Notes: generated by a model not told the origin, from the sequence alone. A stretch of DNA of 64,000 bases from Heliocidaris tuberculata (GCA_025618425.1 CM046832.1:67997707-68061706); one strand, 5' to 3'. Counted from the first letter of the stretch, positions 32,612 through 43,985 are shown. Made by a program: numbers and translations.

Positions 32612-33010
32612 AGTTCCACCTGACAAACACTCTGTTGTGTATTAGTATCTGTATTTTCAGAATTCCCAACTTTTCTGCAGTCTGTTTGCTGAGCAGAGAG
32701 TGTCCCTTACCATCTTACACAGAGAAATTGGTGTTATGCACCTCAAATCCTACGATTAAAACACTTGCTACAAAATTTCCCTTCAATGGTACTTTTGAAC
32801 CATATGCATACAACTTGTGACTAGTCAACTCTCATGAACTCTGACTTACGTTCAACATAATTTCTTTCAAATTTTCCCAAGTATCGGCATTGATGATATT
32901 CACTGATGTACCACTGTCAACGATCATGTTAACCTCTACTCTGCCAATCTTAACATCTACTCTACCGTCACATACTAGAATCCACACTGTTTACAAAGAA
33001 TGCATGTACA
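32612..33010 (-). pseudogene. gypsy copy 2 protease region
   Basis: The minus strand encodes an IVDSGTSVNII-type aspartic protease active site near 32900, then with a stop GNFVASVLIVGFEVHNTNFS and LLSKQTAEKLGILKI, as in the protease-RT linker of gypsy elements. It is cut at 32609 by the TIR element. Confidence 0.7.
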
Positions 33011-33119
33011 CATCATCTCTGTCATTATCATCACTTTTAGAGTCCTTTTTATCTACATTCCTTATCTGTCCATTTCCTTTTTTGTTCCGATCAGACCTTT
33101 TCCCTCTCTGCCTGGTCTG

Positions 33120-33734
33120 AAATTTCCCTTTCTCTTTCTGGGTAGATTTGCAACAGGCTGAAAAATGACCTACTCTTCCAGTTATTACAGGCCTTTCCTC
33201 TCACACCTGGCACTGCTGATCCTTGGTAAAGTGCCCCTCTTGCCCACACCTCTAGAAGCACTTTCCTGTATTTGTAGCCCTAGCACTTGGTTGACTTTGA
33301 CTAGATTCTTGATCACCTCGAGGCCATTTCGCTGATGAAGATGATAATAATCAGCAGCTTGCTGCCTCAATCTCTTAACAAACTCCTTGATGGACTCATC
33401 ACTACCTTGGCTCAACTGCCTAAAACAGTATCATTCATATGGCACATTCACCTTCGAATCAAAATGTTCACTCAAAATCTTCTTTGCTGTGTCATAGGCA
33501 TTCTAACCCTCACCATCTGCCGCTACAATGTAATTCAACGGTACATAGAACACATCTTGCGCTGCCATCCCTGCACAATGCAACAGTATAAAGTCTTTTC
33601 CGTTCACTGTTCATCACACCTCTCCCGGTAGTGTACAGCTCAAATGCCCGTACCCACTTCTTCCAGCCCTGAGTGCCTGCTCTCGAGTCTTGCGGGTCAA
33701 AATGTGGCACTGCTAGAACATCAATCTGCGCCAT
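33120..33734 (-). pseudogene. gypsy copy 2 gag
   Basis: The ATG at 33734 begins MAQIDVLAVPHFDPQDS, followed by GWKKWVRAFELYTTGRGV. After a frameshift comes MSQGSDESIKEFVKRLRQQA, a capsid motif, then a degraded zinc-knuckle region near 33130-33250. Stops and shifts make it non-functional. Confidence 0.78.
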
Positions 33735-33786
33735 AATTACAACTTACCGGCGTCTGGTCACCAAGAAAAAGTACCTCGTCACCAAA

Positions 33787-33913
33787 TGAAAAGGGTTTAT
33801 CAACACAAACAGGTTGTCACAACGACAAACAAGAACAAGTTCAAGTATTCTGCTGGTTCTTCACATGGCATTAATTTTGTAGACTCTCGGCCATAACACT
33901 CACTGGGCAGTCA
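33787..33913 (-). repeat. 5' LTR of gypsy copy 2
   Basis: Matches 25325-25438 and has the same TG and CA ends. A TGGTGAC primer-site-like sequence lies between it and gag. LINE 2 resumes on its right side. Confidence 0.7.
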
Positions 33914-34270
33914 TCCTTTCTGCTCCTTGAAGGGTGTATGGTGAGCGAATGATATTTTTCACCTTGTTTGTTTATACATATAAATACTCTAATAACCTCA
34001 CATTTGTCTGGATTGAAGGATGTCTGCCATTTGGCCTCCCATTCTTGTTTGTGGTTGAGGTCATTTTAAAGAGAGTCAGAGTCAGCTTGTATATTAGACA
34101 ATCATCTGCGAACATGCAGACTTCTGAAGAAACACTCTCCGGCAGGTTTGATGTAGACCAGGAACAGGACTGTACTCCTAACGTGACACTTGTAGGGTTG
34201 TTCCCTCTAGCACAAACTGCTGCAGACGATCTGTGAGAAAGGCTCTTATAAAGAGAATACCTTGAACAGA
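33914..34270 (-). pseudogene. Jockey/CR1-like LINE 2, 5' part
   Basis: The minus strand shows LPESVSSEVCMFADDCLIY with the FADD catalytic box of a non-LTR reverse transcriptase. In the next frame come EWEAKWQTSFNPDKCEVI and a SPYTLQGAER stretch. The protein would continue directly into VNNAKYLDV at 25324, which shows that gypsy copy 2 split one LINE. It is 5'-truncated at about 34270 and frameshifted. Confidence 0.8.
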
Positions 34271-34436
34271 ACACCATATTAAGAGAATAGTTTGTTTAGA
34301 ACTTAACTTTTATTGCCATTGCCTCAATGCTTTGTCTGTGGCATGGTCTATGAATGTGCATGATCTCATATACAGGATATTACTTATTCAAATGCATGTT
34401 CTGAGCTTTCATGGATGTCAACGTGGATATTGGAGG

Positions 34437-34941
34437 AAAAAAATTAGTGCTGTCGATCGAGAGCCATGTTCGGGTTCGGTTCGGTTCGGAAGGGTTCGGA
34501 AGGGTTCGGCATTTTTCGTTCGAACTTTGGTTCGGTTCGAAGGTTCGGAAGTGCAAGAGCATTCAGGAAGAAAGGAAGACAAAGAGTTACCCCCAATAAG
34601 ATTAATTGCGCTCGCGTGCCCCCTGTCACATTCCAGGAGTCTCCGGCGGACAACAAGCCCCCAGAGAAACCAGTTGTTGACATAATTATTCGGAAAAAAA
34701 ATTAGTGCTGTCGATCGAGCGCCATGTTCGGGTTCGGTTCGGTTCGGAAGGGTTCGGCATTTTTCGTTCGAACTTTGGTTCGGTTCGAAGGTTCGGAAGT
34801 GCAAGAGCATTCAGGAAGAAAGGAAGACAAAGAGTTACCCCCAATAAGATTAATTGCGCTCGCGTGCCCCCTGTCACATTCCAGGAGTCTCCGGCGGACA
34901 ACAAGCCCCCAGAGAAACCAGTTGTTGACATAATTATTCGG
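34437..34941 (+). repeat. Tandem duplication, unit 258 bases, two copies
   Basis: The unit runs from AAAAAAATTAGTGCTGTCGA to GACATAATTATTCGG, at 34437 and again at about 34695, with over 97% identity. It carries GTTCGGTTCGGTTCGG pentamers and duplicates the left end of the surrounding hAT-like element, including its target-site copy. Confidence 0.92.
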
Positions 34942-35877
34942 CTCTCTCTCTTTCTTTCTCTTTCTCTGTTTATCACCAAGTCTTGATGATAGACGCGAAG
35001 TTCTCTTTACACCTCCATGGTGCATGTTACGCAATGCACAGTACACTGCAAAGCTCCGTACACATACAGTGCGCGTGACGTCACGATCACCGACCAATCA
35101 TATTCATGGCCTGCGATCGCGACGTCAGCATAATAGAGAAAGCGTTCAGTGTGCATGTGCAGTGGGAGCTAGCCGTACACAGAGAGCGCTTTCTGGGAAG
35201 GTAAGGTGACGGCCAATCACATTCGCGAATAATCACGTGCCACAGCCGATTGGATCATGCATATGCAAGAAAACACTTTCATTGCCGTTCCATTGGTCAA
35301 ATTTTATGGCGCAGTGATGCTTTTTTTTTTCTTCCACGTGGAGAAGAGTGTGGCCGGGGCGGGGCTCAGGGGCGCGATTGCACTGCGTGTTGCGCTGGGC
35401 TTTACAGCTCTCTTGGGGGACCATTAATTATCGCGCTGTTTATGTTTGAAATTGAGAATGTGATAAGAAAAAAACCACAGATTAAGCTTGAATTGGGTCT
35501 GTGTGGGCATGATGTGGGCAAGGACAGCATAACTCTGGGAACAAAAGACGTTCATTCTCCTATTTTGTTTTAGTCCGAAGTTCCAAACCAAGCGTTTGCT
35601 GATTTGCTCCTTGGAGTGAGAACAAAATTCATTTCTTTCGTTGGCAATGGGAAAGGATTTGGAGAGGAATAAAACACAACGAAAGAAAACAGAAATAAGA
35701 AACAGTGATTTGAAATTATAAGCCTATAAAATGCCAAACTAAGTAGCGAACACGAACCTTTACATTTTTCCGCCGAACATACGAACCAAGCCTTTGCGTT
35801 CGGTTCGGTTCGGTTCGGTTCGGAAGTGCCATGTTCGGCGAATTTCCGTTCGGTTCGGCGGTTCGGAAACAGCACTA
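34445..35877. mobile_element. hAT-like element with 8-bp target duplications
   Basis: The left end is TAGTGCTGTCGATCGAG, and the right end reads GGAAACAGCACTA, so TAGTGCTGT forms the TIR. Subterminal (GGTTC)n repeats occur at both ends. A perfect 8-bp duplication AAAAAAAT flanks it (34437-34444 and 35878-35885), the hAT hallmark. It contains no transposase but a CpG-rich core (34990-35420). Confidence 0.85.
35020..35330 (+). promoter_or_regulatory. Promoter-like CpG-rich core inside the hAT-like element
   Basis: The stretch has TGACGTCA (near 35076), three CCAATC/GATTGG-type boxes, an E-box CACGTG (35235), an octamer-like ATGCATATGCAA and many CpGs. A GGGAAG then GTAAGG donor-like site lies at about 35198. 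These features together resemble a CCAAT/CRE promoter and first exon on the plus strand. It may be a captured host promoter. No TATA box or following coding exon was found. Confidence 0.35.
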
Positions 35878-36203
35878 AAAAAAATAATCTGAACTGAAGA
35901 TCCAATTTCCTTTGTTTCTTACCATGCACATGGTAGTGCATAGGGACTGCATTATAGTGATATGTGCCATAAAAATACAGTTTATCATTTATAATTATTA
36001 TGTACACTGATGTACAAGTATATTTTTAAATTTTTTTCCTTAAAAAAAAGAACTAGACTGAAAATTCTGTTTCTCGTTCGTTAGCCTCTTATTTGGGTAG
36101 GGTCAGCTCCTCACAGAAGCGGGCCTATCGATCTGCTGTGCAAACCGACTACACACCGACGTGTAGTTGGAAAAATTGCTATAATTTTATTTTTTTATAC
36201 ATA

Positions 36204-36361
36204 CAGTTAACTCTGCATAAGTCGACCTTCCATAAGTCGAATAATCGCCTTAGTCGAAGCAATTTTTCAGAACAGAATGAGCAAAACATGTGTTTTTTAC
36301 CTCTTCTAAGTCGAACAGATTTCTGTGGTCCCAAGAGATTCGACTTAGGCAGAGTTACCTG
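36204..36361. mobile_element. pogo/Tigger-like MITE, 158 bases
   Basis: The ends CAGTTAACTCTGCATAAGTCGA and CGACTTAGGCAGAGTTACCTG are inverted copies, and TA flanks both (36202-36203 and 36362-36363). CAGT...ACTG ends with TA duplications and AAGTCGA subterminal repeats fit the pogo group. Confidence 0.85.
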
Positions 36362-36775
36362 TATTTATATTTAAAATTGATTAGGCCTCGGCTCTACTCC
36401 TTCAAGAATCTGTATTTACCAATTTAACTGGATAATCCGTTTAATGCTCCTTTTCAGGTAATTCAGGGTCCAAGCTATTCTCAGTTTGAAATCTTGCAGC
36501 CGTATTCAAACTGTTTCCACTGCGCAGGAATAAAGATGATGTCATCTGTGTGTATTTGGGTTTTTACAGACGTGTATCAATCAGATATGATTATTTATGT
36601 CTGGGGACCTGACCTGAGAGCTACCTGATTTGATTTATACCCACCTAGAGCTCTGCTGCCTCTGGTGGCAGCAATGAAGCTCCCTATAGCTATTATTTAT
36701 CCTTTGGAAAACTCTTTAGAAATAGAATTAATGCCAAATTTCTCGCCACCAGTCATTGCCAGTTTAAGTGCACCC

Positions 36776-37690
36776 TCAACATATTGGACAGACGGGTATG
36801 TGCCGCTTTGACGACCCCCTTTTTCAACGGCTGATTGCTGTTCTCAAGATACCCTTATTTCCATAAACTGCCGTTCTCACCCTTCTATTGCGTTCTCAAG
36901 ATACACGATCGGATCAAAAGCGCTCGTCTCTCTCCATTTCCCCCGGCGTGCCCCGTTCCCTTGCTCTCGCAGCGTATCTAAGTCCATTCACTTGCGTGCG
37001 CAATTGCATATAATATGCCATAGAGTTACACAGAGCGTATGTAACTCTACATCATATGCCACTCGTGTGTCTGAACCACTCAGCCCTGCTTGAAACTATG
37101 CAGCTCCAACCTGCTGTAATATATCCAGCCAAAATACAAGATCAAAAGAGTGAAACTCAGAATATTACTTACCAACAAGTTGTCTGTGAAAGTCCCTCTT
37201 GTTTGGTGACCAGCTAAACCATTGATTCAGGGAATATGGAATTTTAAGCATTAAATTGTGTGTTCATTCTATTTTTCTGCTGAGACTAAATTGAACCTTC
37301 TGTATTGCTGCCCTCTCTGTGTGGAGAGAGGAAATCTGCATTTGTTTATTGTTGCTGGCAGTAGTACAGCAGTAGAGGGCAGCCCTTATGTGTTTTCACC
37401 ATGACCAAATTGGTTTGGGAGGAGAAGGTTATATTATAACCTTGTTCATTGGATAAGTGCTATATGCATGCACTCACTCACACTTATGCGAGGTTATTGG
37501 AGAATCCCTGCACTATAGAATCCCCACACTAAGTGCCGTAGTTCCTTAGACCATGTTTTTTCGCTCAGCTGGGTATGGATCCACCGTTCTAATTTCCAAA
37601 GACCCTGTGTTTTTCACTTCTAGTCCGTTCCTCAGACCACCGTTTCGAGGGTGGCTGCGGCACACCCCCATCTGAAAAAAATTCTGAGTG
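36776..37690 (+). repeat. Dispersed repeat split by a 0.5-kb insertion
   Basis: The pieces 36776-37010 and 37520-37690 match the two halves of the uninterrupted copy at 61305-61715, with shared GCTCGTCTCTCTCCATTTCC and CACACCCCCATCTGAAAAAA blocks. The inserted 37011-37519 includes CACACTTATGCGAGGTTAT, also seen near 4571. A 415-base family member was therefore hit by a later insertion. Confidence 0.75.
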
Positions 37691-37856
37691 CATCCAGGAA
37701 GGACAAATTTGACCCCAATGAAGTTTTCAACTGTCCATGTTCTTCTACAGCTGCACAGAGCCTATTACATAGAACATAATTCATCTTTATGGTTGCAGAG
37801 GGGCAAATAAGTTTTGTATAACTTTAAGCCCACTTCCAAGGTATGATTTCCAAGGT

Positions 37857-37956
37857 ATGAAAAAATGGAATTTCCTCGCCGAGCCGATCAAGTCATTTGA
37901 ATTGACAGTACAGTACGGGAGAAGATCGGCTCGGTGAGGAAATTCCATTTTTTCAT
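37857..37956. other. Near-perfect hairpin, 33-bp arms
   Basis: Arms 37857-37889 and 37924-37956 pair over 33 bases with one mismatch (G opposite T on folding) around a 34-base loop. The stem starts ATGAAAAAATGGAATTTCCT. It has the size of a pre-miRNA hairpin but could equally be a short MITE. Confidence 0.85.
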
Positions 37957-37999
37957 CGAAATAATCGTCAAAACGTGAAATCAAAGTGCCTGCTGGATA

Positions 38000-39980
38000 G
38001 TTACCATGGTTACAGTAATTAATTCTCTTGAAATTAAGTACAAATTTTCATCTTACCTGCCGAAATTAAGCGATGCGACCAACCGAACTAATGGGCGAGG
38101 AAGATTTCGGTTATTTGTACCTGGGGCTCCAACGCTATGCGTCGGAACTCTCTGGGGTTACGCAGAAGCATGCAATTCTGTTCATTCTCACTAATATTTA
38201 ATTACAAATTTGAAGTAGACCTCTAGATCTATGGTCATGATGGTAGTGGATCCAGTTTCCGAACACTTTTCAGAAAATCAACGATAGCAAATAAATTATC
38301 AAACGAATATCCGTCAAACTTACATAATGAATGCTCAAAGTCCTACAGAAAAAGGAGTTGATGGAATTTTAAAAAGACAACGTAGATTTAATACGATATT
38401 CCCTTCCGAGTGAACCCCTTCCCAACGACGCGCCGTTTTGGTCCCTTGAATTTGAAAATGGTACTGTATTTCCGAACGTGTGAAACCTATGGGAAAAAGA
38501 CACAACCTTTGTTTCAATAGTGTGGTTTTCATACGCGTAGTCCCACGCGAATGAAAACCCAATTTAGGCGCTTAACTGTACGCGTTCGGTAATAAAATCT
38601 GTTCGGAAATACAATCCATGACTAGGTCTATATTATATATTTCAATCATGATTACTCTCGATCCAAACATGCATTTCATTTCAGTGGAACTTGCACTTGG
38701 ATACAGAAGTTCTATTCCAGAGGGAAAAAGATCACGACAAGCATGTCATAGCATTAGAACTATGTTAATCACTAATCAGTCACAGGTGTTGCCTGTAGTG
38801 TACTGTAGTGTTGGACTCGAACTTTTTTGGAGGAAGTTCAAAACAACTTACCTTCTACATGTTCTATCATATCAATGTTCTATGAGAACAATAACATTAC
38901 GATAGTACTTCGTAAATATCTGTAGAATGGATTAAATGTCCCTGTTTGAGCAATGGTAAAAGTTAAACTGTTCTGTGGTAGTAATGGATGTCAATCGGCT
39001 TGGTAAGACAGATAAAAAATATTCCAATAAACTTCTCTGCTAAGTGCTATAAGAAAACGGATGCAGAATTCACTTCTCGCATGCAGCACATATAGAATCC
39101 TGTATGTACTCTATGGATCTATGGTATGTATACACTACTACGGACGATACACTTGCGATGCTACTTCCGCATTTAGACAACACCAAAATTTGGGAGGGGT
39201 GTTGAGGTATAATAAATAGCTACATAATTCTAAATGGGATACTTAAGTTGATTCCCAGTCATTATATATACATAAAGAAATGCTTGAAATCATCTGATTT
39301 TGTTAATAATTCCATAATTAGAACGAAAAATATTTGCAGAAGCAGTTATATTCAATCAAAGTTCTAGAGCTTCCCTTTCCTCATACCATCGATTCTGGGT
39401 GTCTCCGCAAAAATTTCTTTTCTAGGGAAAACCCCTTTTGAACATGTCCCTGTCCATATATGCGCGATGACAGCGAGCAAAGCTACCTCGACCGCCTCAG
39501 TGCAAACTACAATTCGGTCTTTAAAAAAGTCATGTCATCACGTGATATTACCTAGCAATTTCTTAACTTGAAGCTTTGCCTATGGGTCTATAGTCTATAT
39601 GTATAAATCATATTGTGAGAATGACAGGCCTATAATAATATTATATAATAGCCGGTCAAAACTTCGTTCCCGATGAAAAGGTGGGCCGACGTACATCCGA
39701 AGAAAGTTATACAGCACTAGTAGAGCTTTTGCCTGATGAAAATAACATTTCAAAATAAGCTACGGAGTCTAAGAAGAGGAAGCAGTCAAATACTTGAGTT
39801 TGATCTTCAAAGCTTTACAACAGTAACACTAACAAAAACAACAAAAATCACTTTCAGTTATTTCGCAGTTATTTACTACATAATTACTTTTTCAAAACCG
39901 TTGGAAGGGCCTTGGAATTCAAATGACCTAGTTTAATTGGGAATTTAATTTACGGCACATTTTGTGTTGATAAGCAAGCA
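38000..39980. other. Non-coding stretch, no gene recognised
   Basis: Sequence is AT-rich with scattered CpGs. Short frames such as those at 38335-38562 and 38618-38905 have no family signature. Both strands were read for splice-flanked exons without a convincing one. Confidence 0.45.
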
Positions 39981-39989
39981 AATTTCTAT

Positions 39990-40056
39990 TAAAGAAACCA
40001 AACTAGATATATATATATATATATATAAGATATGGATATATATACATTATATACGT
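39990..40056. repeat. (TA)n microsatellite
   Basis: About 16 AT units, with a following degenerate ATATAT patch. Confidence 0.9.
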
Positions 40057-40825
40057 TCGGTAATGATTATTGAAATAGAAGCTCAGACGCTAGAATAACT
40101 GGCTCTCAATAAAAGCAGGAAAAAAATAAGAAAAGAGGGCGAGAGAGAGCCTAGGGTTAGAAGGAAAACCAGATACTTGAGTCAATAGATCTACTACATG
40201 GAGAACTCATGGAGACAAATTAGCAGTTAGATAGCAGACTATTTTTGCAGACTGGAAAGGAATTTTAGATGATCCTGAAAGGCATTAACCTGTAAAAAAT
40301 CTTTTCTATAAACGTTAACTGGTCGCAGCAAAACTCCCGGGTTCAGTTAACAACAGAGTATGAGATTTAGAAAATTATCCATACGCATAGACAATATATA
40401 CGAATCTAAAAAAGACCTTCATATATTTCGAAATGCCATTGAAGCTATTATTATTACTTTTTTTTTTAATTATTCTTTTTAGGAAAGTCAGTTTCTGGGG
40501 GGATGGGGAATTTATCATATCAAAATAATTTTTACACAAAAATTGAGGTGTGTTATCACAGCCTCCTATCTAATTGGCTAATTTGTCTCCATTAGTTCTC
40601 CATGCATTGAATTTACCTTCAGTTGATTTTTCGAAAGTAGTTTTTATCGTGTTGTAAATAAGCAGTTTTGGGAGCGCTTTCAGCCAGGGATATTGGACAA
40701 ACGGCAAAACCATGTATAAAGCCCTATAAAGTTGTTTTTTAATAGTTTTCTCCCGATTTTTCAAAAATTGCTATCCAACTTCAAGCTTTTCAGATTTCTC
40801 GGCATTGAGGGACCGAAAAAAAATC

Positions 40826-40843
40826 CCCCCCCAAAAAAAAAAA

Positions 40844-40896
<53 letters not shown>

Positions 40897-40912
40897 AACA
40901 AACAAAAAAAAA
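40826..40912 (+). repeat. C run, poly-A and (AAAAC)n tract
   Basis: Eight C and A runs are followed by about nine AAAAC units. Lys-rich frames here are artefacts. Confidence 0.92.
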
Positions 40913-41383
40913 CCGGGACCGCGATGAGGTTATAATTCCTCCGGATCTATACTACTCCGAAAAAAATAGGCCTATAGGCCTATTATTAGGGGGCCTCGCT
41001 GCTGCAGGGCCCTGTGCATTATACTTTGATACCTTGAACAGCAACTTCTATCTCTTGGTATGATGAATGGCTAATTCAAAGTTGTGTTTAAACTGCCTCT
41101 TCACAAGCTCTAATATAGGAGTGCTACAGGTGATTGCTTATCATTGCGTGAATTCTATACAATTAAATTTAATCTTATATAACATTATATAATATCAAAT
41201 TTAATTGTTCTGCGTCGGAGATTCCCGAAATAATGACACTAGATTGAATAAACATCTCCGTTAAACCTTTGTTTCGACAATTATTTTCCCTTCCAGAAGT
41301 AGGCGACATATCGAATCAAAGATATTCTTGTTTAGTGTATTTGTGTATCATGCAATTTTCTATCTCCGTCGCAGAACTTTTTA

Positions 41384-41391
<8 letters not shown>

Positions 41392-41427
<36 letters not shown>

Positions 41428-41460
41428 GGGGGGGGGGAGAGGGGGGGGGGGAGGGGGACA
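41392..41460. repeat. (TA)n-(GA)n-G-rich microsatellite
   Basis: TATATA is followed by about 14 GA units and several G runs. Confidence 0.93.
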
Positions 41461-41631
41461 CAGAATAAATGACTCCGCGATAGACACAAAAGGTTCAATC
41501 AATATTTCGGCTATAAGGCTTCTTCAGGAAATGATACTTCAGTACAACAAAATAATGCACCAAGGATGTAGTGCATAGAGTGTAATTATTGTCAAAACAA
41601 CAAGCGTAAATAAACAAGAGTCAAGGCGCGA

Positions 41632-42285
41632 GAAAGAGAGAGAAAGGGGAGGGGGGGAGAGGAAAGGAGAAAGAGGGAGAGAGGGGGGGGGGGACAGTGA
41701 TGAAGAAAGATAAAGAAAGCAAAAGATAGGAAGAGAGAGTAAGAAAAGAGAAGTAAAGTAGAGAGAGTAAAGTAAAGAGACACAGAGAAAAGGTGAGAAG
41801 AAAGAGGATAGAGGGTTAGAAAACAGAAAAGGAAGAGAAAAAAGAGAAAAGAAAAAGAAAAAAAAAAGAAAAAAAGAAAGAAAAAAGAAAAAAAAAGAAA
41901 AATGAAAAAGAAAATAGAAAAAGGACGGGAGAGAAGGAAGAGAGAGAAAGGGGGGGGGGAGAAAGAGGGAGAGAGAGAGAGAGGGAAGGACAGTGATGAA
42001 GAAAGATAATGAAAGCAAAGGATAGGAAGAGAGAGTAAGAAAAGTGAAGTAAAGTAGAGAGAGCAAAGTAAAGAGACAGAGAAAAGGGTGAGAAGAAAGG
42101 ATAGAGGGTTAGAAAACAGAAAATGAAGAGAAAAAAGAGAAATGGAAAAGAAAAAAAGAAAGAAAAAAGAAAAAAAAGAAAAATGAAAAAAAAAATAGAA
42201 AAAGGACGGGAGAGAAAGAAAGAAAACGAAAGAAAAGAGAGAGAGAGAGAGAGAGAAAGAAAGAAACAAGGGAAGAGAGTACAAG
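41632..42285 (+). repeat. 650-base purine tract, internally duplicated
   Basis: The plus strand is almost only A and G for over 600 bases. It consists of two related units of about 330 bases, each starting near GACAGTGATGAAGAAAGATA (41693, 41990). Phe/Ser/Leu-rich frames on the minus strand come from this bias. Confidence 0.9.
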
Positions 42286-42299
42286 CAAAGTATAAGCAG

Positions 42300-42600
42300 G
42301 GGCGGATCTAGCTTTTTTCCAAGGGGGGGGGGGGGGCTGAGCTGGGTATTGCGAGAGAGCGTAGTGACCGAGCCCAGCGACCGAGCCCGAGCGAGTGAAG
42401 CAAGCGAGGGGGGAGGGTGTGGGAGGGGGGATACCCCCTCCCACAGTAGGGAGATTTTTCATTTTTAAGGTTGCCAGCTTGCGATTTTAAGCATACTTGC
42501 ATGCTCTATTTTTTCTCTTTTTTGCCCAAATAATTGGGGGGGGGGGGGACTACAGCCCCATCCCCCCCCCCCCCCCCCCCCCCCGGCCCTGGCTCCGCGG
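42300..42600. repeat. G/C-homopolymer interspersed repeat
   Basis: Begins GGGGCGGATCTAGC and ends in about 28 C followed by GGCCCTGGCTCCGC. It has a run of 14 G, the GAGCGAGTGAAGCAAGCGAG motif and a CCCCTCCCAC/GTGGGAGGGG hairpin near 42418-42443. The ends look like degenerate inverted repeats of a DNA element. Confidence 0.6.
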
Positions 42601-43985
42601 TCCCTGGGTTTGTCCCAACGGCGATGCAGAGCATCGTCCACAAGGCGCGAAACTGCGATGTCTGTGAGCCGCGCCGATTTTAATTTTTGTTTGTTTGTTT
42701 GTTTGGTTTTTTGTTGCTATTTGAACCCCTGTAAGTGATGTTTTCCTGGCATCTACTAACGCAATGGAGACCATAAAAAGCAGTCCATAATAACGTCTTT
42801 TTAGATCAAGTAACAGTTTAATACACAGTTATATCCAGAGTTATCGTGTGTTTGGTAATCAACTTAATAAGTTACCAGATGAGTTGAATAATATTATATC
42901 TTCTCGCAATATTTGCACTTGAAATTTTCCTCTCCAGTGTGTGTTATTTCTTTTTGGTCTAATTCTAACCACATGTTTAAAAGTCAAGATACTAAAGAAA
43001 AGTAACTGGGAATATAAGAAAGATTCGTGATAAAAAGGTAGATTTATGACAGTGTAACATTATGTTGACTTGTATAGTACCACAAATCTTAAATATAGGT
43101 AATCTCTATGATGTAAATGATTATACTGGCCATGCCAATGAAGTAGAAATTAAAATTAAGTTCAACTAAATGTTGCTTATTCAGCCAATTGAAGGTCACG
43201 ATGTAACTTTCGTGATGTAACCGTAAACGTACGTTATCATACGTAAAAAATGTGTGTAGGATATACGTAACACCTATCTAAATTGGTAGCAAACTTAAAT
43301 TTACACCATATATATGAGGTTCTGGGTGAGCTTAGCAATCATTTTTAAGGCCAAAATTGTATTCAAACAACGTTTATGTAACATACGTTACCAATTTGAA
43401 ACATACATTATGGCCAAATCACATATCGTTAAAAATCGTTGACAGACGCCTGACTAGATGCGATGTTCACAAATGTTTTAATGGTTTTAATTATTTCTTG
43501 TTTATTTATTATAACCTTCCGTTACCAACTTTGAAACTAACTAGTCATCATGTGAAATATTGATGGTATTACGTAATAGTGTAACATACCGTTTGTCACA
43601 TCACGTCAGATTTTTATGCGCAGTAGAGCTATAATTTCACATCTTTTCTCAATGAATGTGTTAATGAAAGTATTATCGATGAGTGATATAAAACAACTAA
43701 GCTATTGGCTACTATTCTATCACAATGATATGTGCATAGAAAAAGTAACACATGTTCACTTGGTAGTCGGGGGGGGGGGGGGGGGGGGTTAAAACCTATT
43801 GCCCGAGGCTGAGCCTGAGACAGAGTGCTATATAGGAACATGTTGTGTGAGTCTGGACATATTATGATGGCGTTTTCCTATGCACATTAAATGTTTACTT
43901 AATGTCAGCCATCATTTTGTGTTTTTATACAGACAAATAAAGGAGGATAATAAAATCTGACCGTGTCATAGTAATCATTTCTTTC
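42601..43985. other. AT-rich non-coding stretch with (G)22
   Basis: No coding exon was recognised. Features are a (GTTT)n patch at 42685-42710, several ACGTAAC/GTTACGT repeats between 43200 and 43600 and a run of about 22 G at 43769-43790. Confidence 0.5.

Larger units (their letters stand above)
25325..33913 (-). mobile_element. Ty3/gypsy retrotransposon copy 2, heavily interrupted
   Basis: Short LTRs at 25325-25438 (3') and 33787-33913 (5') share the TGAA...ATCAACACAAAC start and CTCGGCCATAACACTCACTG near their end. Both have TG...CA borders. Between them, in minus order, are gag (33120-33734), protease (32612-33010), RT and RNase H (28905-30950, with gaps) and the start of integrase (26930-27313). 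The rest of integrase is missing. At least five later insertions split it. The sequence at the 3' LTR edge is purine-rich on the minus strand (AAAGAAGGTCAAAGGG), as expected for a polypurine tract. No matching target duplication was found. Confidence 0.8.

Noticed and set aside
34418..35097. Several overlapping 80-130-codon frames on both strands
   Set aside because: They repeat the same peptide because of the 258-base tandem duplication and end in repeat sequence; no family signature.
41488..41540. Second hammerhead-like motif (CTGAAGA...CGAAA)
   Set aside because: The segment between the two core boxes does not pair into a stem II.
41539..42462. Long Phe/Ser/Leu-rich frames on the minus strand
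   Set aside because: They arise from the purine-only tract, which has no stop codons on the pyrimidine strand by composition.
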